Part shown: one piece after another, positions 29,083 to 39,216 of the stretch
Layout of the letters: each line of letters opens with the position of its first letter
Position numbering within the stretch: the first letter of the stretch is position 1
Assembly (NCBI RefSeq): GCF_009828925.2
Contig: NZ_WUTY02000001.1
Span: 4,432,492 to 4,496,491, forward strand
Length of the DNA stretch: 64,000 bases
Source of the DNA: Methylicorpusculum oleiharenae
GTDB taxonomy: Bacteria; Pseudomonadota; Gammaproteobacteria; Methylococcales; Methylomonadaceae
Direction: 5' to 3'
Notes under the pieces: generated by a model
Database searches by the model: none
The model's input: only the letters and a program-made list of their open reading frames with translations
What the model was told of the DNA's origin: nothing
Program-made: the position numbers and the translations under genes

Positions 29083-30165
29083 TTGAACGACTATCAGCCC
29101 CTACCGATAAACATTGTGTACAAACGAATTCTTGAACACCTGAATGAAGCCATCTTGTTATTTAACCGGGAACTTGTCCTGATCTATATCAACACAGCCG
29201 GCGAAATCATGTTCGCAGACAGTGCGCGTCATTTGTTGGGCAGTCATGCAGACGATTTGCTTAAGTATGTAGATGAAGATCAGCAACTGAACCTTCGCAT
29301 GTGCCTAAATATGGATGAACCTCTGGTGGATCGTGAATTGACGCTGGATTTTCAGAATCAACATGTAACTGTCAACTTTAGTGCAACTCCTTTGCTCGTT
29401 AATGATCAGGTTAACGAGATTATTGTTGAATTACAACAATTGGACCGACACCTGCGAATCTCAAAGGAAGAACAAATAATGGCGCAACAGACTACCGCGA
29501 GAATGCTGGTCAGAGGGCTTGCTCATGAAATTAAAAACCCCCTGGGCGGGTTAAGAGGGGCAGCTCAATTGCTGGATCTTGAACTGGAAGATCCGGAATT
29601 GAAAGAATACACGCACATAATCATTGCTGAATCAGACCGGCTACAAAGCTTAATGGACCGGATGCTGGGCCCCAATAAACTGCCTATTAAAACTCAGCTG
29701 AATATCCATGAAGTGCTTGAACGGGTTCGTCAGCTTCTGCTCGCGGAATCCAACGGTAAAATTACTATTCAGCATGATTATGACCCCAGTATTCCGGATA
29801 TACATGCCGATAAAAACCAGCTTATTCAGGCCATATTGAATATCGCCAGAAATGCCATTCAGGCGATGGATAATGCCGGCACGTTAACAATCAAGAGCCG
29901 CATTTGCAGGCAAATGACAATAGGTCGCAAGCGAAACAAACTCACCGCAAGAATCGATATCATTGATGATGGTCCCGGCATCAATAAAGACATGATGAGT
30001 AAAATATTTTACCCCATGATTACGGGCAGACCGGACGGGACCGGTCTTGGACTATCCATCGCTCAATCGCTGATTAACCAGCACGACGGCTTGATTGAGT
30101 GCGAAAGCCAGCCCGGCCATACCGTTTTTTCAATTTATCTGCCACTGGAGAGTCACAATGGATAA
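29083..30165 (+). CDS. ntrB: Nitrogen regulation sensor kinase NtrB
   Basis: 360 residues; a soluble kinase/phosphatase of NtrC controlled by PII. PAS domain at ~10-120, H-box with His148 in GLAHEIKNPLGGLRGAAQLL, then HATPase_c with NIARNAIQAM, DDGPGI and GTGLGLSIAQ. The start is TTG at 29083: no ATG or GTG is available upstream in frame, the alignment to other NtrB N-termini begins within a few residues, and no good Shine-Dalgarno is seen, so the start is uncertain. It overlaps ntrC by 8 bases. Confidence 0.93.
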   Translation: MNDYQPLPINIVYKRILEHLNEAILLFNRELVLIYINTAGEIMFADSARHLLGSHADDLLKYVDEDQQLNLRMCLNMDEPLVDRELTLDFQNQHVTVNFSATPLLVNDQVNEIIVELQQLDRHLRISKEEQIMAQQTTARMLVRGLAHEIKNPLGGLRGAAQLLDLELEDPELKEYTHIIIAESDRLQSLMDRMLGPNKLPIKTQLNIHEVLERVRQLLLAESNGKITIQHDYDPSIPDIHADKNQLIQAILNIARNAIQAMDNAGTLTIKSRICRQMTIGRKRNKLTARIDIIDDGPGINKDMMSKIFYPMITGRPDGTGLGLSIAQSLINQHDGLIECESQPGHTVFSIYLPLESHNG

Positions 30166-31564
30166 TTCAGGCACAGTCTGGATTGTAGATGACGATAAAT
30201 CCATACGTTGGGTTTTGGAGAAGGCTTTACAAAAAGCTTCAATAACCACCCGGACATTTTCTAACGGATCACCTCTGTTGGAAGCGCTGAAAACCGATTT
30301 ACCGAATGCATTGATAACTGACATACGCATGCCGGGAATCGACGGTCTGCAATTACTCAAGAAAGTTCAGGAATCGCACCCTGAACTACCCGTGATTGTC
30401 ATGACAGCTCATTCGGACTTGGAAAGCGCTGTCTCAGCATTTCATAGCGGCGCATTTGAGTACCTGCCCAAGCCTTTCGATATAAAAGAAATTGTCGAGG
30501 TTGCCCAACGTGCCTGCGCCCATGCCAAACAACATGCGACAGCCAAAGAACAGCTGCCTAGCGAAGCCACTCCTGAAATCATCGGGGCAGCTCCTGCCAT
30601 GCAGGAAGTTTTCAGAGCGATAGGCAGGCTGGCCCGTTCTCACATCACGGTAATGATTAACGGCGAATCCGGCACCGGCAAAGAATTGGTTGCCAAAGCG
30701 CTACACAGGCATAGCCCCCGAGCCGGAAATCCGTTTATCGCCTTAAACATGGCGGCTATCCCTAAGGATTTGATGGAATCGGAACTGTTCGGTCACGAAA
30801 AAGGCGCATTTACAGGCGCTCAATCCCGCCGCTCAGGGCGTTTTGAACAAGCCAATAATGGCACTCTGTTTCTTGATGAGATAGGCGACATGCCCGCCGA
30901 ACTTCAAACGCGCTTGCTCAGGGTGCTGGCTGACGGCCAGTTTTATCCGGTAGGGGCTCATTCTTCAATAAAAGTGGATGTGCGTATCATCGCGGCAACG
31001 CATCAAAATCTTGAAGCACTGGTCGCTCAAGGGCGATTTCGTGAAGATTTATTTCACCGCTTAAATGTCATCCGCATTCATATTCCGCCGCTTAGAGAGC
31101 GGCGTGAAGATATTCCTTTACTGATGCAGCATTTTCTAAGCCAAGCGGCAACCGAACTGAATACTGAATTAAAGGTTTTAAAACCGGAAACCGAACAGTT
31201 TCTTAAGACACTTGACTGGCCCGGTAATGTCAGACAATTGGAAAATCTGTGCAGATGGTTGACCGTCATGGCATCCGGACGCGAGATTCATAAAAACGAA
31301 TTGCCGCCTGAGCTGTTGAATACCCGCGACGAAACAAAAGCGCATGAAGATAACTGGCAGATGCTGCTCAGTAAAAGCATAGAACTTCAGCTACAACGCG
31401 GCGATAGTGATATTGCCAAACATACCATTCCCACGATTGAAACCATTCTGATTAAAGCGGCATTAAATCACTCGGGAGGCAGACGACACGAAGCAGCCAA
31501 GATGTTAGGTTATGGGCGGAACACGTTAACCCGCAAAATTAAAGAGCTCGATATCGATAATTAA
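30158..31564 (+). CDS. ntrC: Nitrogen regulation response regulator NtrC
   Basis: 468 residues; a sigma-54 activator for glnA, glnK-amt and other nitrogen genes. Receiver with Asp55 in ALITDIRMPG; AAA+ domain with Walker A GESGTGKE, sigma-54-contacting loop GAFTGAQ and Walker B LFLDEIGDMP; Fis-type helix-turn-helix at the C-terminus (EAAKMLGYGRNTLTRKIKEL). ATG 30158 was chosen because GGAGAG lies just upstream and it begins at the receiver; an in-frame extension to 30095 overlaps ntrB in a non-homologous way. Confidence 0.97.
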   Translation: MDNSGTVWIVDDDKSIRWVLEKALQKASITTRTFSNGSPLLEALKTDLPNALITDIRMPGIDGLQLLKKVQESHPELPVIVMTAHSDLESAVSAFHSGAFEYLPKPFDIKEIVEVAQRACAHAKQHATAKEQLPSEATPEIIGAAPAMQEVFRAIGRLARSHITVMINGESGTGKELVAKALHRHSPRAGNPFIALNMAAIPKDLMESELFGHEKGAFTGAQSRRSGRFEQANNGTLFLDEIGDMPAELQTRLLRVLADGQFYPVGAHSSIKVDVRIIAATHQNLEALVAQGRFREDLFHRLNVIRIHIPPLRERREDIPLLMQHFLSQAATELNTELKVLKPETEQFLKTLDWPGNVRQLENLCRWLTVMASGREIHKNELPPELLNTRDETKAHEDNWQMLLSKSIELQLQRGDSDIAKHTIPTIETILIKAALNHSGGRRHEAAKMLGYGRNTLTRKIKELDIDN

Positions 31565-31574
31565 CCTATTGAAT

Positions 31575-33884
31575 TTACCGTTTGAAACTCCAGCTATCCA
31601 TTTTGATAAGTAAGGCCGGTAACAGTAATAAATCCATGATCAGTGCAACCGCTATGGTCAGTGCCGACATTAATCCCATAGTGGAATTCATTGTGAAATG
31701 AGATAAATTCAGTACTAAAAAACCGCAAACTAAAACCGCCGTAGTCACCCACATTGCCTGACCTACGGATGACATCGCAAAGCGAACAGCGTCTTCAGAG
31801 TCATGACCCAACTCAATTCGGGCTCTGCGGTACTTACTCATAAAATGGACGGTATCGTCGACCACAATCCCCAGCGTCATTGCCATGACGACAGATAAAC
31901 TCAAACCGACCATTCCGTCTATCAGCGCCCATAAACCGAATGCGATGGCGGCTGGCGCCAGATTCGGAATCAGACTGATCAATCCCAGTTTAAGCGAACC
32001 AAATGCCCGTATAAGCATTATCGATATTAGAACAAAGGCCAGCATACTGCCTGAAATCATTTGGCCTATGTTGGTTTTACCCACGTGGGCAAACATCAAA
32101 ATGGGACTGGCCATCGACATGCTTACTTCAGGCATATTAACCAGCTGCCACGCTTTAATTTTACTTTCCAGCTCTAACATTTTGATAGAGCTGAGATTAG
32201 CCAACGTGGCAATCGTACGCACGGACGACTTTGAAATATTGACCTGATCGTTCAAATCCAATCCATAAGGCAATGACATTTCGTACAGCAATAAATACTG
32301 AGCGGCAAGATTACGTTCCTCGGGTAACTTGTAATAAGCCGGATCATCACCGTGCATATTCATATTGAGGCGCTTGTAAATTTCTGAAAGAGTATTTACA
32401 TGTTTTACTTCAGGTTGCTGGCTTAGCCAGACCGACAATAAATCCAGTTTTTGCAAGAAAACCGGATCATTGATCCCACCTTCGGAATTGGCATGAATTG
32501 CTACTTCCAGAGTGTATAAACCACCCATATGCTCTGCCAAAAAATCGGTCCCCTGTCTAAAGTCCATTGCCTCGTCAAAATACTTGATAAACTCATCGTT
32601 AAATTGATTGATAGGGGTAAAACCGAGCATCAGCAGCGTAAATACGCCTAAATACAGGATGACTTTATTTTTATAGCGGATGACAAACTCAGCTAATCGA
32701 GGCATAAATTGGGTCTTGCCCCGGCTTTTCCTGGAGGCCTTAAACGGAAGCACACATAGGATGGCAGGAAAAAAAACTAGCGCCAAAACCCAGGAAATGA
32801 ATACGCCCAAACTGACGATATTGCCTAAATCTCGGAAGGGAGGCGAATCACTGAAATTCATACTGAGAAATCCGACAGCTGTGGTCAGATTAGTCAAAAA
32901 TACCGGCTCAAAGTTAATCCTCAAGCTTTCCCGCATGGCTGCAAGCCTTGCTTCGCCCTTTTCGATAAAATGCAGCTGCGAAACCGCAATATGTACACAA
33001 TCGGCGACAGCAACGGTCAAAATAATGGTAGGGGCGGCTATAGAGGTAGACGTCAACTCCCAACCCAGCCAACCGGTAATGCCTAAAGTTGAAAGTAATG
33101 TTAAAAAAACCAATAAAACAGTGGCGAAAATGATGCTCCAGTTCTTGACACAAACATAAAGAACGAAGACCAGAATGATATACATCAATGGCGCTAATAT
33201 TTTGCCATCATCTATCACTGATTCAATAAACGCATCATTCATCACTACCATGCCGCTCAGATAAATCTTGAGGTCAGAATTACCAGCCTCCAAAACCCGT
33301 GCCATATCCCTGGCTTGATTCACTATATCCATAGTTTGAGCTGCATTTTCTTTGGGCAACTGAAAGGTCACATTCACCCCGGTCACATCGCCTTGCCTTG
33401 AAATCAGCCGATTGACAAGACGAGGATCGTTAAGCGCCACATTTTTGATATCAGCAATCTGAACAGCGGTCAGCTGACCGGCATCGGCAATCAAATTAGC
33501 CACATTCATCTGATCGTGATTTGCCGTAGTTCTTTGATAGTTGGCTAATGAATCAACGCGTATGGAGTAAGGAATACGCCATGCCGCATCAGTCAACTCC
33601 TTGATGGCTTTAAGCGAAACGGCGGTAAACAAATTACCGGAGCGGGAAGAAACGATAAACAGAACATTATCCGTTTTGCTGAAAGTGGATTGTATTTCAT
33701 TAAAAGCCAGCAATTCGGGACTATCTGACTTAAAGTAAACACGGTAATCGCTGTTAAATTGCAAACAAGTCAAACCGATACCGGCGATTCCGGTGATAAG
33801 CAGAACGGTGAGTAAGACATATTTTGGATAAGAGGTAACTAATAACCCTAAGCGTACACCAATTATATTTTTTCCATTTGTCAT
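31575..33884 (-). CDS. RND/MMPL-superfamily exporter
   Basis: 769 residues from the chosen start. Twelve-helix inner-membrane exporter organised as two repeats: helix 1 (YPKYVLLTVLLITGIAGIGL), a large periplasmic loop, a 5-helix block with VADCVHIAVSQLHF and ATVL-rich helices, a second loop, then the second block with VVDDTVHFMSKYRRA. These motifs fit the predicted-exporter/MMPL branch rather than AcrB. The frame is open a further 67 codons upstream (TTG 34085), but that part is basic and low in family similarity, so ATG 33884 is preferred although it lacks a clear ribosome site. It is convergent with ntrC. Substrate unknown. Confidence 0.8.
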   Translation of the reverse strand: MTNGKNIIGVRLGLLVTSYPKYVLLTVLLITGIAGIGLTCLQFNSDYRVYFKSDSPELLAFNEIQSTFSKTDNVLFIVSSRSGNLFTAVSLKAIKELTDAAWRIPYSIRVDSLANYQRTTANHDQMNVANLIADAGQLTAVQIADIKNVALNDPRLVNRLISRQGDVTGVNVTFQLPKENAAQTMDIVNQARDMARVLEAGNSDLKIYLSGMVVMNDAFIESVIDDGKILAPLMYIILVFVLYVCVKNWSIIFATVLLVFLTLLSTLGITGWLGWELTSTSIAAPTIILTVAVADCVHIAVSQLHFIEKGEARLAAMRESLRINFEPVFLTNLTTAVGFLSMNFSDSPPFRDLGNIVSLGVFISWVLALVFFPAILCVLPFKASRKSRGKTQFMPRLAEFVIRYKNKVILYLGVFTLLMLGFTPINQFNDEFIKYFDEAMDFRQGTDFLAEHMGGLYTLEVAIHANSEGGINDPVFLQKLDLLSVWLSQQPEVKHVNTLSEIYKRLNMNMHGDDPAYYKLPEERNLAAQYLLLYEMSLPYGLDLNDQVNISKSSVRTIATLANLSSIKMLELESKIKAWQLVNMPEVSMSMASPILMFAHVGKTNIGQMISGSMLAFVLISIMLIRAFGSLKLGLISLIPNLAPAAIAFGLWALIDGMVGLSLSVVMAMTLGIVVDDTVHFMSKYRRARIELGHDSEDAVRFAMSSVGQAMWVTTAVLVCGFLVLNLSHFTMNSTMGLMSALTIAVALIMDLLLLPALLIKMDSWSFKR

Positions 33885-34228
33885 AGGTGTGTCTAAGAAT
33901 AATATCCTCAAAGGGAAAAAAGCCCTGCATATTCGAGGCAAAAATGGCTTATCAATTAAGCCTTTTTGATCTGAAGCAGATTTGGATTTGATGACCGTTT
34001 TAGCAAAACTCATAACTGATTTACTGATCAGATTTTGATTAATAAGCTTAGCAGTTTTTACAATTTTCTTTTTATACTTCGCCAAAATGACTACAAAGTG
34101 TAATCATATGCTTACAAAAAATAGCACATAACTTCGTTTGTATAAAATCTTAACAACGTGAAGTATCAATACCCGAAACTTTCTTAGGCTTGATCCTTAC
34201 GGTACAATTCAGCCTTTTGCAAAATCAC
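33885..34228. other. Region between the RND exporter and pdxA
   Basis: 344 bases. About 200 of them are an in-frame upstream extension of the exporter gene whose coding status is open. The remainder must contain the divergent promoters. No RNA gene is seen. Confidence 0.35.
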
Positions 34229-35230
34229 ATGGAAGCATCCAACACAATCAGGCGTATTGCCCTAACGCCAGGCGAACCGGCCGGAATCGGTCCCGATTTA
34301 GTGCTGAAACTTATTCAAACGCCCCATGACTGCCAGATCATTTGTGTCGCCGATACCGAGTTGATGCGTGAACGAGCCGCACAATTAGGATTGCCGGTTG
34401 AAATAAAGCAATTTGACGCCGACGCGCCCGCTGTTTGCCAGAAAGCAGGAGAGCTGACCATTTTGCCGATCAAAATGATCAAACCAGCAAAAACAGGCCT
34501 GCTGGATAAAGAAAACAGTCGCTATGTTTTGAAATCGATTGACCGGGCTACACGAGGCTGCGTAGAAGGCCTTTTTTCTGCGCTGGTCACAGGGCCTGTC
34601 CACAAGGGCATTATTAATGATGCCGGAATCGCTTTTACCGGACATACCGAATATATTGCCGAAATCACCGGAGGACAACCGGTCATGATGCTGGCCACCG
34701 AAGGGCTAAGAGTCGCTCTGGTCACCATTCATATTCCCTTGTCTAAAGTCAGCGAGATGATTACTCATGCGCGCTTAAGAACCGTCATAAGGATACTGGA
34801 TCAGGATCTGCGCAGCCGCTTTGGCATCGCCAACCCGCGAATAGTGGTCTGCGGGCTTAATCCTCATGCCGGTGAGAATGGTCATTTGGGCAGCGAGGAA
34901 AAAGAGATCATAGAACCTGTTATCGAAAATCTGCGCCAGCACGGTTTAAATCTTCAGGGTCCTTTACCGGCAGATACCGTATTTACCCCCAAATATTTAG
35001 ACAATGCCGATGCAGTTCTGGCGATGTATCATGACCAGGGCTTGCCTGTTCTTAAATATAAGGGCTTTGGCAAGGCCGTCAATATCACGTTGGGGCTGCC
35101 CATCATCAGAACTTCTGTTGATCATGGTACGGCACTGGATTTAGCGGGAACCGGACTGGCCGATGAGTCCAGTCTTGTCTATGCATTGCAGACAGCGTTA
35201 ACCCTGACGCCTGCTTACCCATCGGATTAA
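34229..35230 (+). CDS. pdxA: 4-hydroxythreonine-4-phosphate dehydrogenase
   Basis: 333 residues; NAD-dependent step of the DXP-dependent pyridoxal phosphate pathway. Signature segments are ALTPGEPAGIGPDL at the N-terminus, ALVTGPVHKGIINDAGIAFTGHTE with a metal-ligand His, CGLNPHAGENG with a second, and AMYHDQGLPVLKY with the third. ATG 34229 is used; a TTG at 34190 is in frame but poorer. One base separates its stop from the rsmA start, the usual pdxA-rsmA pairing. Confidence 0.96.
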   Translation: MEASNTIRRIALTPGEPAGIGPDLVLKLIQTPHDCQIICVADTELMRERAAQLGLPVEIKQFDADAPAVCQKAGELTILPIKMIKPAKTGLLDKENSRYVLKSIDRATRGCVEGLFSALVTGPVHKGIINDAGIAFTGHTEYIAEITGGQPVMMLATEGLRVALVTIHIPLSKVSEMITHARLRTVIRILDQDLRSRFGIANPRIVVCGLNPHAGENGHLGSEEKEIIEPVIENLRQHGLNLQGPLPADTVFTPKYLDNADAVLAMYHDQGLPVLKYKGFGKAVNITLGLPIIRTSVDHGTALDLAGTGLADESSLVYALQTALTLTPAYPSD

Positions 35231-35231
35231 T

Positions 35232-36005
35232 ATGGCACACAAGGCGCGTAAACGTTTCGGTCAAAACTTTTTGACCGATCACTCCATCATCTCGAATATT
35301 CTGTCCTGTCTTCAGATGCATAACGGGGAACACTGGGTAGAAATAGGTCCAGGGCAAGGCGCATTGACAAAGCCTTTGCTGGAAAAAGCCGGGACGCTGG
35401 ATGTCGTGGAACTGGACAGAGATCTGGTCGTATTGCTCACCAAGCAATTCGCCAATGCCGAAAATTTAAATATTCACAGCGCCGATGCGCTGCAATTTGA
35501 TTTTTCATCCCTGGTCAAAAACAATGAAAAATATCGATTGATAGGCAATCTGCCTTATAACATTTCAACACCGTTATTGTTTCATTTGCTTAACTATCCT
35601 TCCTGTATCAGCGACATGCACTTCATGCTGCAAAAAGAAGTCGTGGACCGAATTTGCGCGACTCCGAACAGCAAAAGCTACGGCCGCTTAAGCGTCATGC
35701 TGCAATATTACTGCGAAGCCGAACATTTATTTGATGTGCCGCCTGAATGTTTCGATCCTATCCCTAAAGTGACTTCAGCCATTATCCGGCTGGTGCCTCA
35801 CGCAAAACCACCCGTGGAATTAGCATCTATTGAAAACTTCAAATCCCTGGTCGCACATGCATTTTCCCAGCGCCGCAAAACCATTCGTAATTCATTAAAA
35901 AAGCTGATGAGTGAAGAAGTCTTTATTGAATTGGGAATAGATCCTTCCGCCCGGGCCGAAAACTTGTCCTTACTCGATTTTGCCCGGCTAAGTAATCACC
36001 TGTGA
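35232..36005 (+). CDS. rsmA: 16S rRNA dimethyladenosine transferase
   Basis: 257 residues; dimethylates two adjacent adenines in helix 45 of 16S rRNA during small-subunit assembly. N-terminus KARKRFGQNFLTD, SAM site EIGPGQGALTKPLL, and catalytic NLPYNIS near residue 112. Co-transcribed with pdxA and followed by a terminator. Confidence 0.97.
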   Translation: MAHKARKRFGQNFLTDHSIISNILSCLQMHNGEHWVEIGPGQGALTKPLLEKAGTLDVVELDRDLVVLLTKQFANAENLNIHSADALQFDFSSLVKNNEKYRLIGNLPYNISTPLLFHLLNYPSCISDMHFMLQKEVVDRICATPNSKSYGRLSVMLQYYCEAEHLFDVPPECFDPIPKVTSAIIRLVPHAKPPVELASIENFKSLVAHAFSQRRKTIRNSLKKLMSEEVFIELGIDPSARAENLSLLDFARLSNHL

Positions 36006-36131
36006 TGCCTGCGTCAGACTGTCACGCGACAATTTGACACATTTTCAAACCGAAGCAGGACGTTTAGAATATTAGCAACTCTTAAAGTTATCTTCTTTGC
36101 TGTTTTAAGAGCTTATATATCCTTCTTTTTT

Positions 36132-36157
36132 AGCGGCCTATTTGGCCGCTTTTTTTT
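36132..36157 (+). terminator. Intrinsic terminator of pdxA-rsmA
   Basis: A perfect 7-bp stem (AGCGGCC / GGCCGCT, loop TATTT) is followed by eight T residues. It is one-sided: the minus strand has no U-tract, so it does not serve the convergent glgP. Confidence 0.9.
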
Positions 36158-36186
36158 GCCCGTCTTAAAATTCGCAAACCCCCTCT

Positions 36187-38670
36187 TTATCCCAGTCTGA
36201 AGGGATCCAGTTGCGGGGTATCAATAGGGATGGATTTGACCTTCCAAATATCCTGACAATATTCAGCGATCGTTCGATCAGAAGAAAACTTCCCTGACCG
36301 AGCCGTATTCAGCACAGACATCGTTTGCCAGCGCGCAACATCACGGTAAGCCAAATCAACTTCATCCTGACAGCTTGTGTAAGCATCAAAATCAGCAAAA
36401 ACCTGATAAGGATCACTGTACAGCAGGTTATTGGTCAAATCGCGAAACATTTCTGTATTGCCGTGAGAAAAGAAACCGTTATTGATCAAATCAATCGCAC
36501 TTCTTATAGCGGGGTTTTTCAAGTAATAATCGTAAGGCGTATAACCTTCTTTCCACAACGCTTTCACTTCCCCATCGGTATGACCGAACAGGAAAAAGTT
36601 TTCCGCACCGACTTCTTCACGAATTTCAATATTTGCGCCATCCAGAGTACCTAAGGTCATGGCGCCGTTCATCGCAAATTTCATATTCCCGGTACCGGAT
36701 GCTTCTTTTCCTGCGGTGGAAATCTGCTCAGACACTTCCGCCGCGGCATAAATCTGCTGCCCGTTAGTGACATTGAAATTTGGCAAAAAGACCACTTTAA
36801 GTCTGTCTTTGGTCGCACGGTCACGATTGACCACTTCGCCAACCGCATTGATCAATTTGATGATCAACTTGGCCAAGTGATAACCTGGCGCCGCTTTTCC
36901 GGCAAAAATAAAGGTGCGGGGATGAAAATCAAAATGAGGATCGGTTTTCAGGCGCTGGTATAAACTGATAATGTAAAGAATGTTTAAATGCTGCCGTTTG
37001 TATTCATGGATGCGTTTTACCTGCACATCAAATATCGATTCGGGGTCGACACCGACACCGGTACGTTTGTAAAGACTGACAGCAAATTCATGTTTATTGA
37101 CCCGCTTGGCATCCTGCCAGCGATCCAGAAAGCCGGGTTCAGTAACAAAGGTTTCCAGATTTTCAAGGCAACTCAAGTCTTTGACCCAGCTTTCGCCAAT
37201 CGCTTCAGTAATGACCCGGCTCAGCCTGGGATTACACAATGCCAGCCAACGCCGTGGCGTTACACCATTGGTTTTATTGCTGAATTTGGCCGGCCAAAAG
37301 GTATAAAAATCCTTGAGCACATCGTTTTTCAGCAGCTCGGTATGCAATTCGGCGACACCGTTGATCGCATGACTGCCCACACAGGCCAAATGAGCCATAC
37401 GCACCATCCTTTTGTTCGAGTCATCAATCAATGACATTCGAAACACTTTATCCCTATCGTTCAGGCATTCGGCCCTGACTTGATCCAAAAAGTGATGGTT
37501 GATTTCGTAAATTATTTCGAGAATCCTCGGCAATAATTGCTCCATCATTTCCACTGGCCAGCATTCCAGTGCTTCAGGCAACAAGGTATGGTTGGTATAA
37601 GAAAATGTTTTTTGCGTGACCTGCCAGGCCATATCCCAAGGCATGCCGTTTTCATCAACCAGCAAGCGCATCAACTCGGCGATAGCAATCGCCGGATGCG
37701 TATCATTGAGTTGTACGGCAAATTTTTCATGAAAATGATCCAGACGGATTCTCTGTGTTTTCATAATCCGCAGCATGTCCTGCAATGAACAGGAAACAAA
37801 GAAATATTGTTGCTCCAGACGCAATTGTTTACCTTGCAACGTACCGTCATTCGGGTAAAGAATTTTGGTCAGATTTTCTGAAGCCACTTTTTCCTCTACC
37901 GCACCGTAATAATCACCTTGATTGAACCGGCTAAAGTTCAAAGACTCAGGCGCAATTGCCTGCCATAAACGCAGCGTATTAGCCGTGTTATTACGGTAAC
38001 CCAGGATGGGCGTATCGTAAGGGACACCTTTTACCACCCAGTCCGGTATCCAGCTTACAATCTGCTCGCCTATTTCATTAGTATGCCGCTCCGTTCTTCC
38101 GCCCAGCTTGATTTCCACCGCCCATTCCGGCCTGACAATTTCCCAGGGATTACCCCGGAAAAGCCATTTATCGGTTTTCTCCACCTGCCAACCGTCGACA
38201 ATCACCTGTTCAAAAATACCAAACTCATAACGAATGCCATACCCCACTGAAGGAATTTCCATGCTTGCCATCGAATCCAGAAAGCAGGCTGCTAAACGTC
38301 CCAAACCACCGTTTCCCAGACCCGGTTCGGGTTCTTCGGTCAATAATTCATCAAGATTAAGCCCTAACTCAGCCATCGCCTGGCGAACTTCGCTGGTAAT
38401 ACCCAGGTTCAACAAATTGGAAGCCAAATGGGGACCCATCAGAAATTCGGCAGACAGATAGGCGACTGTCCTCGATTTACTCCGGGTATATTCGTTTGCA
38501 GTGCCTACCCACCTCGCCATCAACATATCCCGGACAGTAAAGGCCAAGGCCATGTAATAATCGTAGCGGCTGGCTAAAGCAGGAAACTTGCCCTGCACAT
38601 TGGCCAGATTACGAAAAAAGCTGCGCTTGATTACATCTTTAGAGGGTTTGTAATTCGATTTTTTCTTCAT
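36187..38670 (-). CDS. glgP: Glycogen/starch phosphorylase
   Basis: 827 residues; releases glucose-1-phosphate from alpha-1,4-glucan. The PLP-lysine region GTGNMKFAMNGAMTLGTLDGAN, the glucan/phosphate-site segment EEPEPGLGNGGLGRLAACFLDS and VQLNDTHPAIAI are present. ATG 38670 fits the usual family length (~815-830) and has GGGG seven bases upstream; the frame extends to 38766 but the extra 32 residues are not family-like. It stands alone here with no other glg gene nearby. Confidence 0.96.
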   Translation of the reverse strand: MKKKSNYKPSKDVIKRSFFRNLANVQGKFPALASRYDYYMALAFTVRDMLMARWVGTANEYTRSKSRTVAYLSAEFLMGPHLASNLLNLGITSEVRQAMAELGLNLDELLTEEPEPGLGNGGLGRLAACFLDSMASMEIPSVGYGIRYEFGIFEQVIVDGWQVEKTDKWLFRGNPWEIVRPEWAVEIKLGGRTERHTNEIGEQIVSWIPDWVVKGVPYDTPILGYRNNTANTLRLWQAIAPESLNFSRFNQGDYYGAVEEKVASENLTKILYPNDGTLQGKQLRLEQQYFFVSCSLQDMLRIMKTQRIRLDHFHEKFAVQLNDTHPAIAIAELMRLLVDENGMPWDMAWQVTQKTFSYTNHTLLPEALECWPVEMMEQLLPRILEIIYEINHHFLDQVRAECLNDRDKVFRMSLIDDSNKRMVRMAHLACVGSHAINGVAELHTELLKNDVLKDFYTFWPAKFSNKTNGVTPRRWLALCNPRLSRVITEAIGESWVKDLSCLENLETFVTEPGFLDRWQDAKRVNKHEFAVSLYKRTGVGVDPESIFDVQVKRIHEYKRQHLNILYIISLYQRLKTDPHFDFHPRTFIFAGKAAPGYHLAKLIIKLINAVGEVVNRDRATKDRLKVVFLPNFNVTNGQQIYAAAEVSEQISTAGKEASGTGNMKFAMNGAMTLGTLDGANIEIREEVGAENFFLFGHTDGEVKALWKEGYTPYDYYLKNPAIRSAIDLINNGFFSHGNTEMFRDLTNNLLYSDPYQVFADFDAYTSCQDEVDLAYRDVARWQTMSVLNTARSGKFSSDRTIAEYCQDIWKVKSIPIDTPQLDPFRLG

Positions 38671-39216
38671 TATGACCCCAGGTGATGGAATAAAATTGAC
38701 CGGTCTTTTATAAAGCTTCGCCAAAGACTTCAAGAAGGAAACTGAGTAGGAACTAAGCAACAGCAATGCCAGCTTTGCCCATTCATTATGAGAATTGCAA
38801 TAATTCAGCGCTTATGGACGCCAGAGAGGAATCCTGTTGAATACCAAGGACTCAAAAACTCAAGACCAGGGGATACTTGCACAAACAAAGAGCATGAAAA
38901 AGCACTCAAACAGTGCGCAGCAGTTGTGATAAATCGATGGCGATATTTAGCGGGATCAGACCAACGAAAACGGCCGTCAGCAATTTTATCCATCAAAATT
39001 CTCGCTGTTATGTCAAAAACTTAATTTTGAATGTCATTATGATTCGATAGACGACTTCTGTTAGGTTATATATACTCCTCTCACCATCTGCTAGGACCAG
39101 ATTACAGAGCTTAGTTGAAAGACCACCTCATGCTTTATGGGGTTAAAAATCCTATCTTGACTCCTGGCCATCAAGTTTGTGATCAAAAACTAATAAAATT
39201 CGAATTTGATTAATAA
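38671..39216. other. Junction between glgP and the defence island
   Basis: 546 bases with short open frames on both strands (for example 38788-39024 plus) that have no ribosome site and no recognisable similarity. A TTGACT at 39156-39161 could be a -35 element for hsdR but no good -10 follows. This is the left edge of the island; I found no integrase or att-like direct repeat. Confidence 0.35.

Noticed and set aside
38788-39024. Open frames on both strands between glgP and hsdR
   Set aside because: No ribosome site, no recognisable similarity, and the two frames overlap each other on opposite strands; best treated as non-coding island junction.
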